Source: DASPLH01 sp035627675
GTDB taxonomy: Bacteria; Acidobacteriota; Terriglobia; Terriglobales; Acidobacteriaceae
NCBI GenBank assembly: GCA_035627675.1
Contig: DASPLH010000191.1
Coordinates: 1 to 10,337 of the forward strand
Direction of reading: 5' to 3'
DNA length: 10,337 nt
The notes under the pieces were generated by a model. The model saw only the letters and a program-made list of their open reading frames with translations. It searched no databases and had not been told where the DNA came from. How positions within the stretch are numbered: the stretch's first letter is position 1; each line of letters opens with the position of its first letter. Positions 5,325-10,337 of the stretch are shown piece by piece. A program made the translations under genes and the position numbers.

Positions 5325-5803
5325 CAGGAGTTGCGCTCGAGATAGCGGCTGACGAGTTGGGCCACGCGCTCGCAGAGTTCGCGGTCTTCGGGACCGAATG
5401 CGGCGGGCGAGTGACTGTCAATATCGAGTTCGCCGACAACGGCTCCACGCAGATAAATGGGCACGACAATCTCGGACTTGGTATCAATCGAGCATGCGAG
5501 GTAGCGCGGGTCGGAGTTCACGTCGTCCACGACGATGGTCTCGCCCGTAGAGGCGGCGGCGCCACAGATCCCGCTGTTCAGGGGGATGCGCTTGTGCGGC
5601 GTGTCGGCTCCGATGAAGGGCCCGACGACGAGCATCGGATCGGCCCCCGGCGCGCCTTTCTCGATCATGTAGAAGCCTACCCAGTCGTATAGCGGACGGT
5701 CCCGATGCAGGCGTTCGACGATGGTTGACATGAGGTCTTCCACGCTCGGAACGCTGCCCGAGAGGACTTCGAACTCGCTTAGGATCTCCTGCGCCGTGGG
5801 CAT
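5324..5803 (-). CDS. GAF-domain protein, free methionine-(R)-sulfoxide reductase-like
   Basis: A 159-residue single GAF domain. It resembles fRMsr (MsrC/YebR), which reduces free methionine-(R)-sulfoxide: 'LVVGPFIGADTPHKRIPLNSGICG' (residues 58-81), 'LACSIDTKSEIVVPIYLRGAVVGELDIDS' (102-130) and 'FGPEDRELCERVAQL'. Cys80 and Cys104 align with E. coli Cys94 and the catalytic Cys118 (24 residues apart in both). The position of Cys84 is His70, so only two of the three redox cysteines remain. It may be an active enzyme using one resolving cysteine, or a GAF sensor derived from the family. ATG at 5801-5803 lacks a ribosome-binding site. A -10-like TTTAAT (5811-5816) lies 7 nt upstream of the start, with TCGACA at 5832-5837 at a short 15-nt spacing. 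It is the first gene of a two-gene unit with the Nudix gene. Confidence 0.88.
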   Translation of the reverse strand: MPTAQEILSEFEVLSGSVPSVEDLMSTIVERLHRDRPLYDWVGFYMIEKGAPGADPMLVVGPFIGADTPHKRIPLNSGICGAAASTGETIVVDDVNSDPRYLACSIDTKSEIVVPIYLRGAVVGELDIDSHSPAAFGPEDRELCERVAQLVSRYLERNS

Positions 5804-5822
5804 ACGCGGTATTAAAACATAG

Positions 5823-5875
5823 CTACTGAGGTGTCGAGGTTCTAAGGTGCTGAGCTTCTGAGGTGCTGAGGTGCC
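5823..5875 (+). repeat. Left octamer tandem array (NNNCTRAG)
   Basis: Six adjacent octamers, starting at 5823, 5831, 5839, 5847, 5855 and 5863, read CTACTGAG, GTGTCGAG, GTTCTAAG, GTGCTGAG, CTTCTGAG and GTGCTGAG, with a partial seventh. Five of the six keep CTRAG at positions 4-8; the first three bases vary. Confidence 0.85.
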
Positions 5876-5877
5876 AA

Positions 5878-5910
5878 AACCGGGAACTGAGAACCGGGAA
5901 TCGAGAACCG
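5878..5910 (+). repeat. 14-nt direct repeats with near-heptad structure
   Basis: AACCGGGAACTGAG (5878-5891) is followed at once by AACCGGGAATCGAG (5892-5905) and a partial third copy, AACCG. It runs directly into the first palindrome of the element. Confidence 0.8.
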
Positions 5911-5932
5911 TCCCGTAGGGACGGCCTGTTCC

Positions 5933-6069
5933 CTAGCCCAGCGCTTCAGCGCTGGGTCAGGCGCAGAAATCTGTTCGAGTCCCGCAGGGACGGCACGCGA
6001 CAAACAGTCGTCCCTCCGGGACTCTCATTCTTATGCGAATGGTTCCCCAGCGCTGAAGCGCTGGGCTAG
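5933..6069. repeat. Perfect 24-bp inverted repeat pair, each copy itself a hairpin
   Basis: The stretch 5933-5956 contains CCCAGCGCTTCAGCGCTGGG (5937-5956), and 6046-6069 is its exact reverse complement over 24 bases. Each copy is a 9-bp hairpin with a two-base centre (TC or GA), so the copies are oriented head to head. Between them lie two other small palindromes, GTCCCGCAGGGAC (5979-5991) and GTCCCTCCGGGAC (6010-6022), which match the one at 5908-5924 (CCGTCCC/GGGACGG). This arrangement is like REP/BIME elements. Confidence 0.9.
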
Positions 6070-6073
6070 CGAA

Positions 6074-6145
6074 CGGATCGCGCCTCCGGCGCTCGTACAA
6101 CAATCGCAAAGGTCAGGGGACGGATTGCGCCTACGGCGCTCGTAC
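6074..6145 (+). repeat. Two direct copies of a 25-nt repeat
   Basis: The copies at 6074-6098 and 6121-6145 differ at two positions and are spaced 47 nt start to start. Both contain a five-base palindrome arm around three bases, GCGCCTCCGGCGC and GCGCCTACGGCGC, followed by TCGTAC. Confidence 0.88.
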
Positions 6146-6185
6146 GAAAATCGCGCAGCGATATGCGAGGGTCAGTCGCTTCGCA

Positions 6186-6239
6186 GCTTAGTGGCTTAGT
6201 GGCTCAGTGGCTCAGCAGCTTAGTAGCTTAGTAGCTAGC
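6186..6239 (-). repeat. Right octamer tandem array, entering the 3' end of the BtuF-like gene
   Basis: Six octamers start at 6186, 6194, 6202, 6210, 6218 and 6226, with the plus-strand form GCTTAGTG and its variants GCTCAGTG, GCTCAGCA and GCTTAGTA, then GCTAGC. Read on the minus strand they become NNNCTRAG, the same unit as the left array in inverted orientation. The last units overlap the stop codon and final codons of the minus-strand gene. Confidence 0.85.
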
Positions 6240-7037
6240 GATGGCGCGTATTCCTCTTGGCCGTGGGAAGAGCTCGGGGCGCAGGGCCCAGGCGATGGCG
6301 TCGAGGCCCCCGAGCAGAGTGTGCGCAGGTGTGTTCAGCAACTCGTCGGCGACGCAGAATACCCGGCCCGCGCGTGCTGCCTTCGTTTCCATCCATCCGC
6401 GGTCGCGGATGATCTTCTCCAGCGGGACGCGATCTCCGGCGCCGCACCATGCCGCCAGGATCACGTCAGGATCTGCCTGGAGCACTTCTTCAGCAGTGGT
6501 GTGCTTGCCCGGTGCGCCCAGGAAGCGGCCTCCGGCGGCCTCGACCAGTTCGGCCACCCATAGCTGTGAGTGGATGATCGGCTTGCCCCACTCTTCGCAA
6601 AAGACCAGCGGTCGCGCACCGGATTCGGCGCGAGTCCTCGCGGCATCGATGTGCTGCTCCATCTGCGAGACGATGCGCTCGCCCTCGGGGGCGAGTCCCA
6701 CGGCTCCGCAGATCATCGCGATGTCGCGGTAGATGTCGGAGAGTGTTCGCGGCGCGAGTCCGAGGAAGCGAACGCCTGCCTTCAATATCTGCGCGACGGC
6801 CTCGATCTGGTAAGGAACCGATGCGACAACGAGATCGGGCGCGGCAGCGACGATTTGTTCTGCTTGCGCCGTCCATGAATCCTGCACGAGCGCGATGCCG
6901 CGCGTGCGGACTTCCGGGCAGACATCGGCGCAGTACCTGGTGCAGGCTACGACGCGGTTGAGCGCTCCGGCTTCGGCCAGCGTCACGGTGGCGCTCGGCT
7001 GGAGAGAAACGATGCGGCTGGGATAAACGTCAGGCAT
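6228..7037 (-). CDS. BtuF-like (cobalamin/Fe) substrate-binding-fold protein without signal peptide
   Basis: A 269-residue protein of the Fe/B12 periplasmic binding family (PF01497 fold). The N-terminal 'RIVSLQPSATVTLAEAGALNRVVA' (residues 8-31), 'QIVAAAPDLVVAS' (61-73) and 'FCEEWGKPIIHSQLWVAELVEAAGGRFLG' (146-174) are characteristic; Glu148/Glu149 and Trp150 fall in the vitamin-binding stretch. It begins MPDVYPSR, with no signal peptide or lipobox, so it is probably cytosolic unless the start lies elsewhere. It carries seven cysteines, including C32-x3-C36-x3-C40. No permease or ATPase gene is adjacent. It is the last gene of the XdhC operon, and its start overlaps the NifU-like gene by 8 nt. 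Its stop codon and last codons are formed by the octamer repeat array. The fold is confident; the ligand is unknown. Confidence 0.85.
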   Translation of the reverse strand: MPDVYPSRIVSLQPSATVTLAEAGALNRVVACTRYCADVCPEVRTRGIALVQDSWTAQAEQIVAAAPDLVVASVPYQIEAVAQILKAGVRFLGLAPRTLSDIYRDIAMICGAVGLAPEGERIVSQMEQHIDAARTRAESGARPLVFCEEWGKPIIHSQLWVAELVEAAGGRFLGAPGKHTTAEEVLQADPDVILAAWCGAGDRVPLEKIIRDRGWMETKAARAGRVFCVADELLNTPAHTLLGGLDAIAWALRPELFPRPRGIRAIASY

Positions 7038-7416
7038 TCACGGCTGTCGCTTCCGATGCACTTCGGAGATCACGGATCAGTGCGCGTACGGCATCGACCG
7101 CCATCTGCGCTGCGTGGAGCGAACCAGGCGGCACTCCACCAACAGCGGCGGCGACATCTTCACTGCCGAGGCGGGCGGCATCCCGGACATCGCGGCCTTT
7201 GAGCAGTTCAGTAAGCGCCGAGGCACACGCCATGGCGGGCACGCAGCCCTTCGCTCGGAAACCAGCGGCAAGAATCACGCCGTGCTCAACATGCGCGCTC
7301 AATTCCAACACGTCTCCGCAAACCGGATTCTCAACCCGGGCGCAGGCCGTGGCGTGCTCACAGGCGCCGCCATTGCGCGGATTCTCGAAATGGTCGAGCA
7401 GCGTTGGCGAGTACAT
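7030..7416 (-). CDS. NifU/IscU-type iron-sulfur cluster assembly scaffold
   Basis: A 128-residue IscU-fold scaffold on which Fe-S clusters are built for transfer to apoproteins. Family motifs are 'YSPTLLDHFENPRNGG' (2-17), 'NPVCGDVLEL' (30-39; Cys33 and Asp35) and 'FRAKGCVPAMACASALTELLKGR' (53-75; Cys58). The third cluster ligand, the Cys of IscU 'LHCS', is replaced: the sequence is 'GSLHAAQMAVDA', with His101 kept and Ala102 in place of Cys. An additional Cys64 sits near the second ligand. The length is normal for the N-terminal scaffold domain alone. It starts 2 nt after the HAD gene stop and overlaps the BtuF-like gene, deep inside the XdhC operon, consistent with supplying [2Fe-2S] clusters to a molybdenum hydroxylase (inference). 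Confidence 0.9.
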   Translation of the reverse strand: MYSPTLLDHFENPRNGGACEHATACARVENPVCGDVLELSAHVEHGVILAAGFRAKGCVPAMACASALTELLKGRDVRDAARLGSEDVAAAVGGVPPGSLHAAQMAVDAVRALIRDLRSASEATAVNA

Positions 7417-7418
7417 CG

Positions 7419-8135
7419 CTATTTTGGTCCGGTGCCGTCAGGCCAGTACACAGTCCAGCCACGCTCTGCGGCCGCGCGGGCGAGATCGGCATTGGGATTG
7501 ATGGCGAACGGACGCCGCGCGATCTCCAGCATAGCGAGATCGTGAACGGAATTGCCGAACACCGCGTCAACGGGCCGCCCCACCACTTCGCGGATCGCAT
7601 CCGCCTTCAGCGGGCCGGTTGGCACACGGGTGAGACGATCGGTGGCGACTCCGTCTTCGATTGCAACACAGGCGGCGAGCACACGCTCGGCCGGGATGCC
7701 GAACCGCTTCGCACCCTCTTCCACAACCCAGTTGTTGGTGGACGAGACGGCCCAGAGTTCCACGCCGCGAGCTTCGAGTTGGCGCGCGAGTTCCAGCATC
7801 TCAGGGAAGATGCGTGGGGCGACGACCTCGACGAAGAATGCACGCGCGGCCTCGCGGATCGCCCGTTCAGGGATGCCGTTGTGAATGGTGACCATCTCGC
7901 CGCAGATGGTGAGTTCGTCAACCGTGCCCGCGTGGTAAGCGTCGTAGCGACGGCGGGCCCAGTCGGCGACGACGGGCGGGATGAGTCCTTGGGCAATCTC
8001 CCAGTAGAAAAAGTCTGCGCCGGAATCTCCGGACCACAACGTGCCGTCGCAATCGAAGGCGGCGATGCGCGGGTTCGATTCCAGAACCTGGTTGAGGAAG
8101 GTCGTAGCTTTGTCGCTGAGCAGCGCCGAGGTCAA
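7419..8135 (-). CDS. HAD-superfamily phosphatase, SerB-like
   Basis: A phosphatase of about 238 residues of the phosphoserine phosphatase-like HAD branch. Motif I is 'AAFDCDGTLWSGDSG' (nucleophile Asp28, Asp30, counted from the TTG), with a helical cap after motif I ('FFYWEIAQGLIPPVVADWARRRYDAY'). Motif II is 'AVSSTNNW', a lysine lies in 'TGPLKADAI', and motif IV is 'FGNSVHDLAML'. The start is taken as TTG at 8133-8135: GGAGAG at 8144-8149 lies 8 nt upstream, and the TTG overlaps the stop of the preceding gene (TTGA). A GTG at 8157-8159 would add eight residues. It could act on a small phosphomonoester such as phosphoserine; its link to the molybdenum genes is unclear beyond the tight operon packing. 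Confidence 0.88.
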   Translation of the reverse strand: MTSALLSDKATTFLNQVLESNPRIAAFDCDGTLWSGDSGADFFYWEIAQGLIPPVVADWARRRYDAYHAGTVDELTICGEMVTIHNGIPERAIREAARAFFVEVVAPRIFPEMLELARQLEARGVELWAVSSTNNWVVEEGAKRFGIPAERVLAACVAIEDGVATDRLTRVPTGPLKADAIREVVGRPVDAVFGNSVHDLAMLEIARRPFAINPNADLARAAAERGWTVYWPDGTGPK

Positions 8136-8776
8136 GACTTGATCTCTCCGGACGAACACATGGCAGGGCCGAGACGCGCGTAGTCGTCCGGCGTATTCAC
8201 GTTCGAGGCGACGTTCGAGTCGTCCACATCGACATATCGCACGCGTGTCGCGTGCTGGTGCAGAACTTCGCGAGCCGTCGATTGCTCAGGGGCGCGCAGC
8301 AGCGCCTCGATCATCTCCCGCCCGATCACAATCGGATGACCGTGCGTTCCGGCGCAGGAGGGAACCACTGCCCAGACGTCGCGGTCACTTTCCACGAAAG
8401 CCGCACGAAGCGCCGCGACGGTTGCGGCCTGCACCGGCGGGCGGTCCACAAGCGTCACGATAGCGGCGTCGCGTCCGTAATCGAGCACGGAGCGAAGTCC
8501 GGCCCGAAGGGAGCTGAATTGTCCGCGCTCGGGCTGCGGGTTCTCGACCAGAAACGCTGCCCTCGCGAAGACCGTGGGACGCAGGGCGGCGGCATTCACG
8601 CCGGCTACCACGATTACCATGTCTGTCGCGGCTTGCAGCGAGGCGATAGCGCCCCCAAGGAACGTGCCTTGCGGGTCGCCCGGAGGCCACGGGAGCAGCG
8701 CCTTGTCGCTTCCCATGCGCGAGGAGGCCCCGGCAGCCAGTATCAGCCCGCAGAACGCCGGTGCGCGTGAACTCAC
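8132..8776 (-). CDS. MocA/MobA-like molybdenum cofactor nucleotidyltransferase
   Basis: A 214-residue NTP-transferase-fold protein. The nucleotide-binding signature 'GLILAAGASSRMGSDKALLPW' starts at residue 10 and includes Arg20, Gly22 and Lys25. Further family marks are 'VDRPPV' (metal-binding Asp), 'THGHPIVIGREM' and the C-terminal 'VNTPDDYARL'. Such enzymes attach CMP (MocA) or GMP (MobA) to molybdopterin; the neighbouring XdhC gene and the 'GHP' segment favour the cytidylyl form used by xanthine dehydrogenase-family enzymes. The start is GTG at 8774-8776: the Shine-Dalgarno GAAGGA at 8783-8788 is 6 nt away, and the GTG overlaps the XdhC stop (GTGA). The reading frame is open much further upstream, but that part is antisense-frame noise inside xdhC. 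Confidence 0.9.
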   Translation of the reverse strand: MSSRAPAFCGLILAAGASSRMGSDKALLPWPPGDPQGTFLGGAIASLQAATDMVIVVAGVNAAALRPTVFARAAFLVENPQPERGQFSSLRAGLRSVLDYGRDAAIVTLVDRPPVQAATVAALRAAFVESDRDVWAVVPSCAGTHGHPIVIGREMIEALLRAPEQSTAREVLHQHATRVRYVDVDDSNVASNVNTPDDYARLGPAMCSSGEIKS

Positions 8777-9609
8777 AGGTTGTCCTTCGCTGCGGGTTCG
8801 GAGAGCGCTTTTTCCCACTTCTTGCTGATGGCGGAGACGTCCGCTTGACGCTTGACGGCGATCATCTCGGCCACCACGGCAACGGCGATTTCCTCGGGAG
8901 TGACGGCCCCGATCTCGAGTCCCACCGGCGCGTTCACTCGCTGGAACTTTTCCCTCGCAACGCCTTGGCGTTCGAGTTCGTCGTAAATCGAAATCACCTT
9001 GCGGCGTGAGCCAATCATGCCGATATAGCGGGCCGGCGTATCGACGGCCCAGCGCAACACGCGCATGTCGTCGCGGTGACCGCGCGTCACTATGACGATG
9101 AAGGCCGACTCGGACGGGACGACGCGCTCCATTGCGCGGTCGAAATCGTCGGCGATGACTTCCTTGGCCTCCGGGAAGCGCTCGCGGCTGGCAAAGCTTT
9201 CGCGGTCGTCGATGACCGTCACTTCGAAGCCGGCGATCGTAGCGATGCGGTAAAGACCCAGGGCTACGTGTCCGCCGCCGAAGATGTAGAGGTCGGATAC
9301 GGGAAGTACGGGTTCGATGAATACCTCGAGGGTGCCGCCGCAGACGAGTCCCGTGTCGTACGAAGGTTTGTTGTTCAGATCGAAGGTCATGCTTCGCGGC
9401 CTCTCGGTCTCGATGACCTCGCGGGCGGCCTGCCACACGTCGGCTTCGACGCAGCCGCCGCCGATGGTTCCGGCGATTGAGCCGTCGTCGCGCACCAGCA
9501 TCTTGGCCGTGGCGAAGGCAGGGATGGAGCCGCGGACATTGGTGATCGTCGCCAGCGCTCCCTTGCGGCCTGAACGGCGCAGTTCCACGACCTGCTCGTA
9601 GATATCCAC
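8773..9609 (-). CDS. xdhC: XdhC/CoxI-family molybdenum cofactor insertion protein
   Basis: A 278-residue two-domain protein that binds the sulfurated molybdenum cofactor and delivers it to xanthine dehydrogenase-type hydroxylases. The N-terminal XdhC/CoxI domain shows 'RKGALATITNVRGSIP' (15-30), 'GTIGGGCVEADV' (47-58; Cys53) and 'GLVCGGTLEVFIEPV' (87-101; Cys90). The C-terminal Rossmann domain begins 'LYIFGGGHVALGLYRIA' (107-123) and includes 'DDRESFASRERFPEA', 'ESAFIVIVTRGHRDDMRVL' and 'YIGMIGSRRK'. The length is normal for the two-domain form. The start is GTG at 9607-9609, with no Shine-Dalgarno but a -10 box 6 nt upstream. It is the first of five minus-strand genes. No xdhA/B or coxLMS-like structural gene is in the window, so the client enzyme is encoded elsewhere or beyond the edge. 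Confidence 0.93.
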   Translation of the reverse strand: MDIYEQVVELRRSGRKGALATITNVRGSIPAFATAKMLVRDDGSIAGTIGGGCVEADVWQAAREVIETERPRSMTFDLNNKPSYDTGLVCGGTLEVFIEPVLPVSDLYIFGGGHVALGLYRIATIAGFEVTVIDDRESFASRERFPEAKEVIADDFDRAMERVVPSESAFIVIVTRGHRDDMRVLRWAVDTPARYIGMIGSRRKVISIYDELERQGVAREKFQRVNAPVGLEIGAVTPEEIAVAVVAEMIAVKRQADVSAISKKWEKALSEPAAKDNL

Positions 9610-9644
9610 ACAGGCATTATCGGGCAGCGGGAGGCGGCAATCAA
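9609..9644 (-). promoter_or_regulatory. Candidate promoter of the xdhC operon, probably leaderless
   Basis: On the minus strand, TTGATT (9639-9644) and GATAAT (9616-9621) are separated by 17 nt. The GTG start follows 6 nt after the -10 box, so the transcript would begin at or next to the start codon. The spacing geometry is the same as for the selenoprotein gene promoter at 404-439. Confidence 0.45.
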
Positions 9645-9678
9645 CGTGTTACAGTGACGGGTTTCTCGAGGAGAACGC

Positions 9679-10337
9679 ATGAAAGCCATCCGTTTTCATC
9701 AGTTCGGCGGCCCTGAAGTCCTGAAATACGAAGACGTGCCCGACCCTGTGCTGCGAAAGGACCAGGTGCTCGTCAGGGTGAAGGCATGCGCGCTGAACCA
9801 CCTGGACCTGTTCGTTCGCGAAGGCGTGCCGGGCGTCCCGCTGCCGCAAATCCCCGGAAGCGACATTTCGGGCGATGTGGTGCAGACGGGCGAGTACGTG
9901 GACGACCTCGCGGTGGGTACGCGCGTGCTGCTGGCTCCCATGTCGTTCTGCAACCGCTGCGAGGCCTGCATGCGCGGAGACCAGAACTTCTGTCCGCACT
10001 TCTCCGTGGTGGGCTACCGCGTGCCGGGCGGCGACTGCGAACTGATCGCGGTTCCGCGCGAAAGGGTGTTTCCGATCCCTCAGGAACTGACGTACGACGA
10101 GGCGGCCGCAGTGCCATTGGTATTCCTGACGGCGTGGCACATGCTGACCAGCAGGGCCAGGATTCGACCGGAGCACACCGTCCTGGTGCTCGGAGCCGGG
10201 TCGGGTGTCGGCTCGGCGGCAATCCAGATCGCGAAGCTATGGGGATGCACGGTGATCACGACCGCGGGCGACGAGGCGAAACTCGAGAAGGGCCGGGAAC
10301 TCGGCGCAGATCACACCATTCACCACTACAAGCAGAA
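9679..10337 (+). CDS. Zinc-type alcohol dehydrogenase / quinone reductase (MDR family), 3' end outside window
   Basis: The first 219 codons of a medium-chain dehydrogenase/reductase that reduces or oxidises alcohols, aldehydes or enones with NAD(P)H. It starts MKAIRFHQFGGPEVLKYEDV. The catalytic domain shows 'KACALNHLDLFVREG' (residues about 35-49) and 'PGSDISGDVVQTG'. The structural-zinc lobe is present as C-x2-C-x2-C-x7-C ('CNRCEACMRGDQNFC', about 91-105). The cofactor site 'VLGAGSGVGSAAIQIAK' opens the Rossmann fold. Zinc lobe plus a quinone-reductase-like N-terminus is common in MDR enzymes annotated only as zinc-binding dehydrogenase. ATG at 9679 has GAGGAG about 6 nt upstream. It is transcribed divergently from xdhC with a 69-nt gap. 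The substrate cannot be told. Confidence 0.92.
   Translation, partial: MKAIRFHQFGGPEVLKYEDVPDPVLRKDQVLVRVKACALNHLDLFVREGVPGVPLPQIPGSDISGDVVQTGEYVDDLAVGTRVLLAPMSFCNRCEACMRGDQNFCPHFSVVGYRVPGGDCELIAVPRERVFPIPQELTYDEAAAVPLVFLTAWHMLTSRARIRPEHTVLVLGAGSGVGSAAIQIAKLWGCTVITTAGDEAKLEKGRELGADHTIHHYKQ

Larger units (their letters stand above)
5823..6239. repeat. Composite intergenic repeat element (octamer arrays flanking palindromes)
   Basis: The gene gap of about 420 nt is filled with structured repeats and holds no coding signal. Its ends are arrays of octamers of the form NNNCTRAG: on the plus strand at the left (5823-5875) and on the minus strand at the right (6186-6239). Inside, from left to right, are 14-nt repeats at 5878-5910, hairpins at 5908-5924, 5937-5956, 5979-5991, 6010-6022 and 6046-6065, and two copies of a 25-nt repeat at 6074-6098 and 6121-6145. 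No transposase gene is present, so if mobile it would depend on an enzyme encoded elsewhere, for example a REP-associated tyrosine transposase (inference). Confidence 0.85.

Noticed and set aside
7038..7300. Cobalamin riboswitch before the BtuF-like gene
   Set aside because: The gene lies inside an operon, its start overlaps the NifU-like coding region, and no B12-box-like sequence was seen.
8777..9436. N-terminal extension of the MocA-like frame into the xdhC region
   Set aside because: The extension is Arg-rich and antisense-frame-like. The GTG at 8774-8776 with GAAGGA at the right distance and the conserved LAAGASSRMG start fit a normal-length enzyme.

Overview
The window is GC-rich, densely coded bacterial chromosome with strong G/C preference at third codon positions. 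The gene content and hairpin-rich intergenic repeats look most like an Acidobacteriota genome of the Bryobacter/Solibacter kind. That placement is inference from style and context; the window holds no rRNA or other marker that would settle it. No tRNA, CRISPR array, transposase or phage gene was found.

Left part (1-2226, all minus strand): a peroxidase-related AhpD/carboxymuconolactone decarboxylase-fold protein whose frame crosses an in-frame TGA. The TGA sits exactly at the second position of the family CxxC redox pair and is followed at SECIS distance by a perfect 8-bp hairpin, so the gene is best read as a selenoprotein (CxxU). Upstream of it lie a rho-independent terminator and a translationally coupled pair: an RsbW-like anti-sigma kinase and a STAS anti-sigma antagonist. 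Six tandem hairpin-forming repeats follow, then a YfbT-like HAD sugar phosphatase.

Middle (2297-5803): a cytosolic PRC-barrel/MgtE_N/CBS protein, a candidate structured leader RNA, and an Nramp-fold transporter whose metal site lacks the canonical Asn and Met ligands. Together these look like a magnesium or other divalent-metal uptake unit with a separate Mg-sensor-like partner. Abutting it stop to stop on the other strand are a MutT-type Nudix hydrolase and a GAF protein resembling free methionine-(R)-sulfoxide reductase.

The gap at 5804-6227 holds a composite repeat element: octamer arrays in inverted orientation at its two ends, 14-nt repeats, four short hairpins of two families including a perfect 24-bp inverted pair, and two copies of a 25-nt repeat. 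The right-hand array runs into the next gene and supplies its stop codon.

Right part (6228-9609, minus strand) is a tightly packed five-gene operon transcribed from 9609 down: XdhC, a MocA/MobA-type nucleotidyltransferase, a SerB-type HAD phosphatase, a NifU/IscU-like Fe-S scaffold, and a signal-less BtuF-like protein. The first two genes and the scaffold suggest maturation of a molybdenum/iron-sulfur hydroxylase encoded elsewhere. A divergent zinc-type alcohol dehydrogenase/quinone reductase begins at 9679 and runs off the window.

The strongest candidate for something new is the CxxU peroxidase. Next are the altered Nramp/MgtE_N-CBS pair with its possible leader RNA, and the composite intergenic element.
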